From positions 11,158 to 35,265 of the forward strand of contig HF995320.1 in NCBI GenBank assembly GCA_000432275.1: 24,108 nt of DNA. Direction: 5' to 3'. Source of the DNA: Proteobacteria bacterium CAG:495. GTDB lineage: Bacteria; Pseudomonadota; Alphaproteobacteria; RF32; CAG-239. The position numbers and the translations under genes are program-made. The notes under the pieces are model-generated. The model did no database searches, was not told the origin of the DNA, and saw only the letters and a list, made by a program, of their open reading frames with translations. Below, piece by piece: positions 6,914 through 14,650 of the stretch (the stretch's first letter is position 1; the number at the start of each line of letters is the position of its first letter).

Positions 6914-7852
6914 TTATTCTACGTTGCCGAACGGGTTGATAACCTTTTCTTCCTGTGCTTTTCTCAAATCGAAAAGGTTCAGGAAAACGCCGGAAACGTA
7001 AATTGACGAGTAAGTGCCTACCACAACGCCCCATACGATGGTGAAGGAGAAGCTTCTCAACGTATCGCCGCCGAAGATAAACAGCGCTAATGCTGCCAGC
7101 ATCGTTGTGCATCCGGTCAAGATTGTTCTTGAGAAGATGTCGTTGATACTTTTGTTCAACAGCTCATATTGAGGCATTTTCTTAAATTTGCGCAGGTTTT
7201 CTCTGACGCGGTCATAAGTCACCACCGTATCGTTCACCGAATAACCGGCAAGCGTCAGTACCGCTGCCACCGTCGTCAGGCTGAAATCAAACCCGAAGAA
7301 AGAAAGCAGGCCGACCGTGGTGATGATGTCGTGAATCAAACCAATCATTGCGCCAAGGGCAAACTGCCATTCAAAACGGAACCATATGTAAGCGCTGATG
7401 GCCAGTACGGCAATAACGGATGCGATGACGCCGGCTTTTTTCAGCTCGTCGCCAACCTGCGGTCCGACCAGTTCAACTCTGCGGTACTCATAATCGTTGC
7501 CCAGAACTTGCTTAATCTGGTTAACGACGGCCATCTGCTCTTTTTCGTTAAGTTCTTTGGCCTGAGCGCGAATCATAACTTCCGTTCCGGTTTCGCCGAT
7601 GGTTTGCAGGTTGACTTCGTCGACGTCAACCGTATTGATCTTGTTGCGCATTTCTTCCAGATTTATTTTATTTTCGCTTTTCAGCTCAATTAAAATACCG
7701 CCGGAAAAATCAATGCCGTAGTTAAAGCCTTTAATGGCAATGCTGGCTATTGATAAAACAACCATGACAATTGACAAGACATAAGTCAGTTTTCTGGCTT
7801 TCATAAAGTCAATTGTCGTATCTTTGGTTACCCAACTAAACATTTTCATCAT
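6914..7852 (-). CDS. secF: protein translocase subunit SecF
   Basis: A 312-residue inner-membrane protein. The ATG at 7852 follows AAGGAA at 8-base spacing. The order is typical: an N-terminal membrane helix (about 25-45), then GFNYGIDFSGGILIE (SecF D1/D2 motif). A short periplasmic domain follows to about residue 130, then five further membrane helices including VLTLAGYSVNDTVVTYDRVRENLRK, the conserved RND-like core. SecF pairs with SecD to help drive late preprotein translocation through SecYEG using the proton gradient. It lies 21 bases downstream of secD, so co-transcribed, and ends at the terminator near 6863-6899. Length agrees with the family. Confidence 0.96.
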   Translation of the reverse strand: MMKMFSWVTKDTTIDFMKARKLTYVLSIVMVVLSIASIAIKGFNYGIDFSGGILIELKSENKINLEEMRNKINTVDVDEVNLQTIGETGTEVMIRAQAKELNEKEQMAVVNQIKQVLGNDYEYRRVELVGPQVGDELKKAGVIASVIAVLAISAYIWFRFEWQFALGAMIGLIHDIITTVGLLSFFGFDFSLTTVAAVLTLAGYSVNDTVVTYDRVRENLRKFKKMPQYELLNKSINDIFSRTILTGCTTMLAALALFIFGGDTLRSFSFTIVWGVVVGTYSSIYVSGVFLNLFDLRKAQEEKVINPFGNVE

Positions 7853-7873
7853 CTGAAAAATTCCTTTATTAAA

Positions 7874-9418
7874 CTAGATTGGCAGTCTGGTTGGTTTGTA
7901 TTTCGCAATCCAGCTGGAAATAATTAATCTTGTGACGGTTACCGAAGTAAACATCGATGTGGCGATACCGATAGCCAAGGTAACGGCAAAACCTCTGACC
8001 GGTCCGGTTCCGAAGTAGAACAGGACAAATGCGGCAACCAGCGTCGTCAGGTTAGAGTCGACAATGGTGCCCCAGGCCTCGGTAAATCCGGCTTCGGCCG
8101 CATCTTTGGTTGAGCGTCCGGCTTTGACTTCTTCACGCATTCTCTCAAAGATTAACACGTTTGCGTCAACCGCCATACCGATGGTCAGAATAATACCCGC
8201 AATGCCGGGCAGGGTTAAGGTTGCCCCCATAAAGCTCAATGCGCCGAGCATCAGGAACAGGTTGATGAAAACCGTAACCGTTGTGAACACGCCGAACAGG
8301 CCGTATGCCGCAACCATAAACAAAACTACGGCAATCAGACCGATAATGGAAGCGACAATGCCTTCGCGGATTGAGTCGGAACCCAAACCGGCGCCAACCG
8401 TTCTTTCTTCCAGAACCTCCAGCGGAGCGGGCAAGGCACCGGAGCGCAGCAGCAAGGCCAGGTCATTGGCAGACTTGACAGTAAAGTTGCCGCTGATAAT
8501 GCCGCTGCCGCCCAAAATTGCGCTTTGAATGGTCGGAGCCGAAATGACTTCGTTGTCCAAAACGATGGCCAAACGTTCACCAATGTTGTTTTTGGTAACT
8601 TCGCCGAACTTTTTGCCGCCCAACGAATTGAACTTGAAACTGACGACAGCCTCGCCCTCTTGGAAAGAAGGCTGCGCGTCAACCAGATTTTCTCCACTGA
8701 CGACAGGCTTGCGGCCGATGACATAAGTTTCGCCCTCGCTGCCTTGAATCAGACGGGAAGAAGCGGAGAGTTTGCCCCTTCTGGCTTCTGCCGCGGAAGA
8801 TCTGCTGTCAACCAGGTGAAAAGACATTTTTGCCGTTTTGCCGAGCAGGGTTTTGACATATTCCGGATTCTGCAGACCGGGCAGCTGAACCACGATGCGG
8901 TCGACGCCTTGGCTCTGAATAACCGGTTCTTTAGTACCCAGTTCGTCAATACGGCGTCTGACGATTTCAATCGATTGGTCGACAATCTTCATTTTCAGCT
9001 TGTTCAATTCGACGTCGCTGTATTTGATTTCTATCTCACCGTCGGCGTTTTCCGTCGCTTGAATGCCGTCGTCGATTTTTCTGAACAAATTGGCCGCTTT
9101 GTTGCGGGAATTTGCATTTTCGATTTTGACTTTTACGGAATCCGCGCCGGCGTTCAGGTTCTGATAGCGGATTTTGTTCTCGCGCAATATCTGGCGGGCG
9201 GAATCTTCTATTGAAGACATCCTCTCTTTAATAACGTCGTCGACTTTAACTTCCAACAACAGGTTGGAACCGCCTTGCAGGTCCAGTCCCAGATTGACCG
9301 GCTGCCACCATTTCGGCAGGGCATCAGAATTGCTGATTACGTTTGGAATAGCAAAAAAGATGCCTAAAAAGCATACGGCCAGAATCAGGATTATTCTTGA
9401 TTTGGATAATTTGTACAT
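7874..9418 (-). CDS. secD: protein translocase subunit SecD
   Basis: A 514-residue inner-membrane protein, within the usual range for shorter (alphaproteobacterial) SecD. It starts MYKLSKSRIILILAV with the first membrane helix. The diagnostic NLGLDLQGGSNLLLEV motif is at about 43-58. A large periplasmic domain follows (VDRIVVQLPGL, the SecD substrate-handling P1 region), then the C-terminal five-helix bundle with GMAVDANVLIFERMREE, the conserved proton-pathway Asp region. SecD works with SecF and YajC at SecYEG. It is the second gene of yajC-secD-secF, 11 bases after yajC. No anomalies seen. Confidence 0.96.
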   Translation of the reverse strand: MYKLSKSRIILILAVCFLGIFFAIPNVISNSDALPKWWQPVNLGLDLQGGSNLLLEVKVDDVIKERMSSIEDSARQILRENKIRYQNLNAGADSVKVKIENANSRNKAANLFRKIDDGIQATENADGEIEIKYSDVELNKLKMKIVDQSIEIVRRRIDELGTKEPVIQSQGVDRIVVQLPGLQNPEYVKTLLGKTAKMSFHLVDSRSSAAEARRGKLSASSRLIQGSEGETYVIGRKPVVSGENLVDAQPSFQEGEAVVSFKFNSLGGKKFGEVTKNNIGERLAIVLDNEVISAPTIQSAILGGSGIISGNFTVKSANDLALLLRSGALPAPLEVLEERTVGAGLGSDSIREGIVASIIGLIAVVLFMVAAYGLFGVFTTVTVFINLFLMLGALSFMGATLTLPGIAGIILTIGMAVDANVLIFERMREEVKAGRSTKDAAEAGFTEAWGTIVDSNLTTLVAAFVLFYFGTGPVRGFAVTLAIGIATSMFTSVTVTRLIISSWIAKYKPTRLPI

Positions 9419-9429
9419 ATCTTTGCCTT

Positions 9430-9822
9430 TTATTTTTTAGCTTTATTGGAATTAGCAGCTTTTTTGCCTTTGCTTTGGGCTTTAACGGCCGGTTTGGCTG
9501 CTTTTGCGTCATTGACAACCACGTCACGGATGGTTCCGCGGTTTACGGTAACCACGATACCGTCGGCAATTTCTACTTTAAGGTCAACGGGATCGTCGGC
9601 ATCGAGTACTTTTGCATAAATGCCGCCGCCGGTAATAACGGTGTCGCCTTTTTTAATGGCAAACAGCATGGCTTCGTGCTGTTTGATTTTCTTCTGCTGC
9701 GGACGAATGAGCAGCAGATAGAAAATAACGAAAATCAAACCTAACTGCAGCAGGGTGCCGTACATGGAGCCTTGTTGTGCAGCGGCTTCGGTTGCTTGTG
9801 CAAAAGCAGGACTAATTAACAT
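9430..9822 (-). CDS. yajC: preprotein translocase subunit YajC
   Basis: A 130-residue protein with AGGAG before the ATG. A short N-terminal periplasmic segment (ISPAFAQA) precedes one membrane helix (about 25-41). The helix is followed immediately by the family signature RPQQKKIKQHEAM and a small beta domain (KKGDTVITGGGIYAKV). The last 25 residues are a Lys/Ala-rich cytoplasmic tail. YajC binds the SecDF complex. It is first in the yajC-secD-secF operon, behind a good sigma-70-like promoter at 9876-9904. Confidence 0.95.
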   Translation of the reverse strand: MLISPAFAQATEAAAQQGSMYGTLLQLGLIFVIFYLLLIRPQQKKIKQHEAMLFAIKKGDTVITGGGIYAKVLDADDPVDLKVEIADGIVVTVNRGTIRDVVVNDAKAAKPAVKAQSKGKKAANSNKAKK

Positions 9823-9875
9823 TTTCTTCTCCTAAGTTATTAACTGACCGTTACTATATATCAAGTTCTCTTGCT

Positions 9876-9904
9876 TATATAGGGCAAAAATGAGTATTTC
9901 ACAA
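9876..9904 (-). promoter_or_regulatory. candidate promoter of yajC-secD-secF
   Basis: Minus-strand TTGTGA (9904-9899), 17-base spacer, TATATA (9881-9876). The predicted start near 9870 gives a leader of about 47 bases with AGGAG before yajC. Confidence 0.6.
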
Positions 9905-9942
9905 GTATTTTTTAATTTAAGAAGGTATCGGCGGGCAGTTTC

Positions 9943-10884
9943 TTACGGCAGATACGCTTTGGGGTTGACGGCTTTCTTTCCCGCTCTGATTTCAAAATGC
10001 AGCTGAGGCGTGCTGACACCGCCGGTACTGCCGACGGTTGAAATCTTTTCTCCTTTTTTCACTTTCTGGCCTTTGCGTACCAAAATGCGGTCGTTGTGGG
10101 CATAAGCGGTCATCCACCCGCCGCTGTGTTTAATCAGGATAAGGTTGCCGAACCCTCGGAGTTCGTTGCCGGCATAGGCGACTGTTCCTGCGTCGGCGGC
10201 TTTGACCGGGGTGCCCAGAGGCGCTTTGATGTTGATGCCGTCATTATTGCGCCCTTTGGCAATCGGGCCGAAGTTGGAAACGACTTTTCCCTGTACCGGC
10301 CATGCGAATTTGGACGTTCGTTTTTTTACTGTTGTGGTTGTGGTCCGGGTGGTTTTCTTTTTGGCGGCGGAAGTTGTCTTCTTTTTGGCGGAGCTCGCTT
10401 TCCAGGAGGAAGTCTTTGATGAGGTTGCCGCTTTTCTTGCCGTTGTCGGCGTCGTCGAGCTGCTTACGACCGAACCCGGAATAACCAGCCTTTGCCCGAT
10501 TCTCAGGGCATAGGGGGCGGCAATGTTGTTGAGCTTGCTTAAAGAACGCATGTCAACGTCATAACGCTTGGAAATGTTGTAAACGGTATCGCCTTTTTCA
10601 ACAATGTGAAACCGTGCGTTGGGCATTTTGAGAACCCGGCCGATGTTGAGGGTATAAGGCGGCCTCAGACCGTTGGCTTCAATCATGTCGCGGATGGGAA
10701 CGTTATAGCGGCGGGCGATGCTGTAAAGAGTGTCTCCTTTTTGAACCGTCACATAGTCCGGCGTTCCGCCGAAAAAGCTGCCCAGGTCATAATTGAACAG
10801 CCGTATTCCCGAATGGGTTGAACAGCCGGTGAGCAACAGCAATATCAGCGGCAGGAGCCGCAATGTCAGCTTTTTCTTCAGCAT
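9943..10884 (-). CDS. nlpD: NlpD-type lipoprotein: two LysM repeats and degenerate LytM (M23) domain
   Basis: A 313-residue product. Residues 1-21 form a lipoprotein signal with lipobox LLTGC, Cys21 being the lipidation site. LysM repeats at about 44-87 and 92-136 (VQKGDTLYSIARRY, VEKGDTVYNISKRY) bind peptidoglycan glycan. A Ser/Thr/Lys linker spans 140-192, then an M23/LytM domain from 195 (NFGP, FGNLILIKH, TAYAHND, QLHFEIR). The catalytic HxGxD site reads N-D-G-I-N (Asn214, Asn218) and HLH reads QLH. Two metal ligands are therefore lost, as in NlpD/EnvC, whose LytM domains activate septal amidases rather than cut wall. The gene lacks a Shine-Dalgarno; a -10-like TATACT ends 8 bases before the ATG. 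The usual surE/pcm neighbours are absent. Confidence 0.85.
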   Translation of the reverse strand: MLKKKLTLRLLPLILLLLTGCSTHSGIRLFNYDLGSFFGGTPDYVTVQKGDTLYSIARRYNVPIRDMIEANGLRPPYTLNIGRVLKMPNARFHIVEKGDTVYNISKRYDVDMRSLSKLNNIAAPYALRIGQRLVIPGSVVSSSTTPTTARKAATSSKTSSWKASSAKKKTTSAAKKKTTRTTTTTVKKRTSKFAWPVQGKVVSNFGPIAKGRNNDGINIKAPLGTPVKAADAGTVAYAGNELRGFGNLILIKHSGGWMTAYAHNDRILVRKGQKVKKGEKISTVGSTGGVSTPQLHFEIRAGKKAVNPKAYLP

Positions 10885-10892
10885 CGAATCAA

Positions 10893-10898
10893 AGTATA
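10893..10898 (-). promoter_or_regulatory. -10-like element adjoining the nlpD start codon
   Basis: TATACT on the minus strand (10898-10893) would start transcription within 0-3 bases of the ATG at 10884, giving a leaderless mRNA. No convincing -35 is seen, so this is tentative. Confidence 0.3.
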
Positions 10899-10955
10899 CT
10901 TTTGTTTTACTACTATAGTATCTTTGACCCTATCACGGACAGATTAATATTTTAT

Positions 10956-12005
10956 TTATATTTTTGAGTCCTGCTTTTCAGGCAGGGCTTTGCCCCGCAG
11001 TTCCGACGATATGACGCCGTATTCGCGGTTTTTGAGAGCGGTTTTGATGTGCCGGCGCAGCCTTGACCACATGCTCTCGAAAGTGTCGTTGACGTTTTTT
11101 CTGTCGCTGTAGGTAATGACAATCATCTGGGCATTGTATTCGTCAACCCCGAGCTGACGAATTGCCGGCACCGATTCTTTCATAATTTTTTGAGCGATGG
11201 CGAGGGCTTTTTCGCGGTTTGTTCCGTTCAGAACCATAACGATTTTGGTTTTGTCGACCCGGCCGATGTTGGCATTGGGAGTCAGGTTGGAAAAACAAAC
11301 GTCGCTCATGACTTTTAGTAATTTGTCAGCCGTTTCAAAGTCGATGCCTCTGCTGATGAAATCGTAGATGTCTCGCAGTTCGACCGTTACGCAGGAAAAA
11401 TCTTTATTATAACGTTTGGCCAGTTTGAAGTCATGCTCAAACCTTTCCAGCAGGGCCTGCTCGTTAAGCCCGTTGGTGAAAATGTCCCGGTGCTGGAATT
11501 GGTTGAGGTTTTCTTCCCAGGCTTTGGCTTCGGAAAGGTCTTTGCACAAAAAGCTGATGCCTTCGCATTCCAGAATTTCGTTGAGCAGCGGCCGTTCGCG
11601 GCAAAGCATCAGTTGCTTTTGCCCGTTTCCTTTCAAGAGTACGATTTGAGTGTTGATGGTGGACTGGTTGCGGCACATTTTGCTCAGGGCATTTGCAAAG
11701 GCCTGCCGGTTGGCGCCCTTGTCCTCAACCAGAGTGCCGAACACCGACTTTCCTTTAAGCTCATAGGCGGTATGGCCCAAAATATCCGCTCCGGAATCAT
11801 TGATAAAGGTAATCTCGAAGTTTTTATCGATCTTGAAGTAAATGTCGCCGTTCGTCTTGCCGGGATTGCTTTGTTGTCCGTCGTTTTCCTTAATCAGTTC
11901 TTTGAGGGTCCGGCTGGTCTGCCGGACTTTGTTGCGCAGGACGAAAACGTATGCCGTCAGCATCAGGATGATTGCGGTCAATAAAATTATCAGCAGATTT
12001 GTCAT
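10956..12005 (-). CDS. membrane-anchored PAS protein with degenerate GGDEF domain
   Basis: A 349-residue product. I choose ATG 12005 because AGAGG lies 7 bases upstream; the ATG at 12011 overlaps that site. One N-terminal membrane helix (about 3-23) is followed by a short helical linker. A PAS domain spans about 53-165 (IDKNFEITFINDSGADILGHTA, then EGISFLCKDLSEAK). A GGDEF-fold domain spans about 168-330 (DIFTNGLNEQALLERFEHDF, then IGRVDKTKIVMVLNG). The active-site GGDEF is replaced by DKTKI (residues 251-255), so cyclic-di-GMP synthesis is not expected; a sensory or structural role is more likely. It lies upstream of nlpD on the same strand (71-base gap) and may be co-expressed. Fold assignment is by pattern. 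Confidence 0.72.
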   Translation of the reverse strand: MTNLLIILLTAIILMLTAYVFVLRNKVRQTSRTLKELIKENDGQQSNPGKTNGDIYFKIDKNFEITFINDSGADILGHTAYELKGKSVFGTLVEDKGANRQAFANALSKMCRNQSTINTQIVLLKGNGQKQLMLCRERPLLNEILECEGISFLCKDLSEAKAWEENLNQFQHRDIFTNGLNEQALLERFEHDFKLAKRYNKDFSCVTVELRDIYDFISRGIDFETADKLLKVMSDVCFSNLTPNANIGRVDKTKIVMVLNGTNREKALAIAQKIMKESVPAIRQLGVDEYNAQMIVITYSDRKNVNDTFESMWSRLRRHIKTALKNREYGVISSELRGKALPEKQDSKI

Positions 12006-12030
12006 GTTCATACCTCTAAGTTTTCGATTC

Positions 12031-12060
12031 TTTTCACTTTAGCCGTCCAAAAGCTAAAAT
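12031..12060 (+). promoter_or_regulatory. candidate promoter of the suf operon
   Basis: TTTTCA (12031-12036), 18-base spacer, TAAAAT (12055-12060), in the divergent gap between the PAS gene and sufB. I cannot identify an IscR or RirA box by eye, and no iscR-like gene precedes sufB. Confidence 0.3.
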
Positions 12061-12129
12061 AAGGTTAAATAGAGGTTGCATTTTCATTCAAAAAACACTA
12101 ATTTTATGACAACTGAACAAAGGAAACCG

Positions 12130-13587
12130 ATGAGCAAAGTAACTAAAGAAAAGCCGCAGATAATTGATGAAAGCGGCGACAAATACAAATACGGCTTTGT
12201 GACGGCTATCGAGGCCGACACGGCCCCCAAAGGGCTGAATGAAGATATAATCCGTCTGATTTCCGCAAAAAAAGGCGAACCCGAATGGCTGCTGGAATGG
12301 CGCTTGAAGGCGTTTGATTTTTGGAAAACCATGAAAGAGCCGCATTGGGCAAAGCTGGCCTATGATAAAATTGACTATCAGGATCTCTGTTATTATTCGG
12401 CACCCAAACAAAAAGTCGCTCCCAAAAGCCTGAGCGAAGTCGATAAGGAATTGCTTGAGACTTATGAAAAATTGGGAATTCCGCTGAAGGAACAGGAAGT
12501 TCTGGCCGGCGTGGTCGCCGTCGACGCTGTTTTTGACAGCGTTTCCGTGGCAACCACATATCGGGCAAAGCTGGCGGAAAAAGGCGTCATCTTTTGTTCT
12601 ATTTCCGAGGCTGTTAAAGAATATCCCGACCTGGTTCAAAAATACCTTGGTTCGGTGGTACCTTATACCGATAACTTTTTTGCTTGTCTGAATTCGGCCG
12701 TATTTACCGACGGGTCGTTTGTGTATATTCCCAAAGGCGTCCGCTGTCCGATGGAATTGTCAACCTATTTCCGCATTAATGCCAAAAACACCGGACAGTT
12801 TGAGCGAACCCTCATTATAGCCGATGACGAAAGCTATGTTTCTTATCTCGAAGGCTGTACGGCGCCCCAGCGGGACGAAAACCAGCTGCATGCCGCAATT
12901 GTTGAAATTGTGGTAATGAAAGATGCCGAAGTCAAATATTCCACCGTGCAGAACTGGTATCCCGGGGATAAGGACGGCAAAGGCGGGGTATACAACTTTG
13001 TAACCAAACGTGCAGCCTGTCGCGGGGCAAATTCCAAAATTTCGTGGACGCAGGTTGAAACCGGTTCTGCGGTTACCTGGAAATATCCGTCCTGTATTTT
13101 GCAGGGAGATAATTCCGTCGGCGAATTTTATTCGGTAGCGATTACCAATAACCGGCAGCAGGCGGATACCGGTACTAAAATGATACACATCGGTAAAAAC
13201 ACTTCTTCAAAGATTATTTCAAAAGGCATTTCAGCCGGCTTTTCCAATCAGACTTATCGCGGGCTGGTAAAGGTTTCGCCCGGCGCCGATTATGCGCGCA
13301 ACTATTCGCAGTGCGACAGCTTGCTGATTGGCCGGACCTGCGGGTCTCATACCGTGCCTTATATCGAAAACCGGAACAAAACCGCACAAATTGAGCATGA
13401 GGCAACCACGTCCAAAATCAGTGACGAACAGTTGTTTTACTGCCTGCAGCGCGGAATTTCCGAAGAAGAGGCCGTTAGTCTGATAGTCAACGGATTTTGT
13501 AAGGAAGTCATGCAGCACTTGCCGATGGAGTTTGCCATCGAGGCTGCCAAGTTAATTAACATTTCGCTGGAAGGAAGCGTAGGATAA
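12130..13587 (+). CDS. sufB: Fe-S cluster scaffold component SufB
   Basis: A 485-residue product. ATG 12130 is chosen because AAAGGA is 5 bases upstream and the length then fits the family; in-frame starts at 12106 and 12076 would add 8 or 18 poorly conserved residues. SufB hallmarks are VYIPKGVRCPMELSTYFRIN, YLEGCTAP, and RGANSKISWTQVETGSAVTWK. The C-terminal core YSQCDSLLIGRTCGSHTVPY has Cys395, which corresponds to the Cys405 acceptor of E. coli SufB, and IEHEATTSKISDEQLFYC follows. SufB with SufC and SufD forms the cytosolic scaffold receiving sulfur from SufS/SufE. It is first in the operon; its stop overlaps the next start by one base (TAATG). Confidence 0.97.
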   Translation: MSKVTKEKPQIIDESGDKYKYGFVTAIEADTAPKGLNEDIIRLISAKKGEPEWLLEWRLKAFDFWKTMKEPHWAKLAYDKIDYQDLCYYSAPKQKVAPKSLSEVDKELLETYEKLGIPLKEQEVLAGVVAVDAVFDSVSVATTYRAKLAEKGVIFCSISEAVKEYPDLVQKYLGSVVPYTDNFFACLNSAVFTDGSFVYIPKGVRCPMELSTYFRINAKNTGQFERTLIIADDESYVSYLEGCTAPQRDENQLHAAIVEIVVMKDAEVKYSTVQNWYPGDKDGKGGVYNFVTKRAACRGANSKISWTQVETGSAVTWKYPSCILQGDNSVGEFYSVAITNNRQQADTGTKMIHIGKNTSSKIISKGISAGFSNQTYRGLVKVSPGADYARNYSQCDSLLIGRTCGSHTVPYIENRNKTAQIEHEATTSKISDEQLFYCLQRGISEEEAVSLIVNGFCKEVMQHLPMEFAIEAAKLINISLEGSVG

Positions 13588-13874
13588 TGGTTAACCCTGT
13601 ATTAAAAAGAGCATTGCACACTTGGGGCGAACAGGCCCAGATGATGATGGTCGTCGAAGAAATGTCCGAACTGATGAAGGAGATACTCAAAAACGTCAAC
13701 CGCGGCAAAGACAATCTGGCCGAAATTATTGAAGAGACCGCCGATGTTGAAATTATGCTTGAACAGCTGAAAGAAAATTACCAAATTGCCGACAAGGTCG
13801 AGGCTTATAAAAGCGAAAAAATAAAACTGATTGAGCGTCGTCTCGACGATTGGGACAAGACCCACGCTGCCTGA
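13587..13874 (+). CDS. MazG-like NTP pyrophosphohydrolase within the suf operon
   Basis: A 95-residue all-helical protein. VVEEMSELMKEILK (Glu24, Glu25, Glu28) plus EEIEETADVEIML-type spacing, read here as EIIEETADVEIM (Glu49, Glu50, Asp53), gives the EExxE...ExxD metal-binding pattern of MazG-type nucleotide pyrophosphohydrolases. These hydrolyse nucleoside triphosphates to monophosphates and pyrophosphate, often as housecleaning enzymes. The length suits a single-domain MazG-like protein. The start overlaps the sufB stop (TAATG), so translation is coupled. sufC follows 17 bases later. This is not a standard suf component. The substrate and any link to Fe-S assembly are unknown. Confidence 0.75.
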   Translation: MVNPVLKRALHTWGEQAQMMMVVEEMSELMKEILKNVNRGKDNLAEIIEETADVEIMLEQLKENYQIADKVEAYKSEKIKLIERRLDDWDKTHAA

Positions 13875-13891
13875 AAGGATAACAGAAAATA

Positions 13892-14650
13892 ATGACAACA
13901 CCGTTGCTTGAAATTGAAGATTTGTGTGCCCGCGTTTGCGACAAGGAAATAATCAAGGGTTTTAACCTGACCATTAATGAAGGCGAGGTTCATGCCATTA
14001 TGGGGCCGAACGGCGCCGGAAAATCTACCTTGTCTTATGTGCTTTGCGGCAAGCCCGGCTATGAAGTTACGTCCGGTTCCGTCCGGTTCAGGGGAAAAGA
14101 CCTCTTGGCAATGTCGACGGAAGAACGTGCGCGCGAAGGCATATTTTTATGTATGCAGTATCCGGTCGAAATTCCCGGCGTGCCGACGACGACTTTTCTG
14201 AAACACGCGGTTAATGCGATTCGCCAATATCACAACCTGCCGGAACTTGATACCATGGAATTTGTAAAAATGGTCAGGGAAGAGGGCAAAAAGCTTGGTA
14301 TTGATAATGAGATGATTAAACGTCCGGTCAACGTCGGTTTTTCCGGCGGTGAGAAAAAACGTCTCGAAACTCTGCAAATGTCAATTTTGAAACCGGCGCT
14401 TTCCGTCTTGGACGAAGCGGATTCGGGATTGGACATCGATGCGCTGAAAGTGGTTGCCGACGGCGTAAATGCCCTGCGTGATGGTCATCGCTCCATGTTG
14501 GTCATTACGCATTATCAGCGCCTTTTGAATTATGTCGTACCGGACTTTGTCCATGTTTATGCCGACGGGCATATCGTCAAGTCAGGTGACAAAAATCTGG
14601 CTCTTGAGCTGGAAGAAAAAGGCTATGCCGAATTTGTGAGAGAAAAATAA
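13892..14650 (+). CDS. sufC: Fe-S assembly ATPase SufC
   Basis: A 252-residue ABC-type ATPase without membrane segments. Walker A GPNGAGKST is at residues 38-46, the Q-loop MQYPVEIPG typical of SufC near 92, signature FSGGEKKR near 149, Walker B SVLDEADSGLD near 172, and the switch His in ITHYQR near 200. SufC powers conformational change of the SufBC2D scaffold. AAAGGA lies 12 bases upstream, within the end of the MazG-like gene. The stop overlaps the sufD start by one base (TAATG), implying coupled translation. Length is normal. Confidence 0.97.
   Translation: MTTPLLEIEDLCARVCDKEIIKGFNLTINEGEVHAIMGPNGAGKSTLSYVLCGKPGYEVTSGSVRFRGKDLLAMSTEERAREGIFLCMQYPVEIPGVPTTTFLKHAVNAIRQYHNLPELDTMEFVKMVREEGKKLGIDNEMIKRPVNVGFSGGEKKRLETLQMSILKPALSVLDEADSGLDIDALKVVADGVNALRDGHRSMLVITHYQRLLNYVVPDFVHVYADGHIVKSGDKNLALELEEKGYAEFVREK

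Noticed and set aside
8525..9214. 229-codon plus-strand frame opposite secD
   Set aside because: A shadow of a well-supported SecD; the translation has no recognisable motif.
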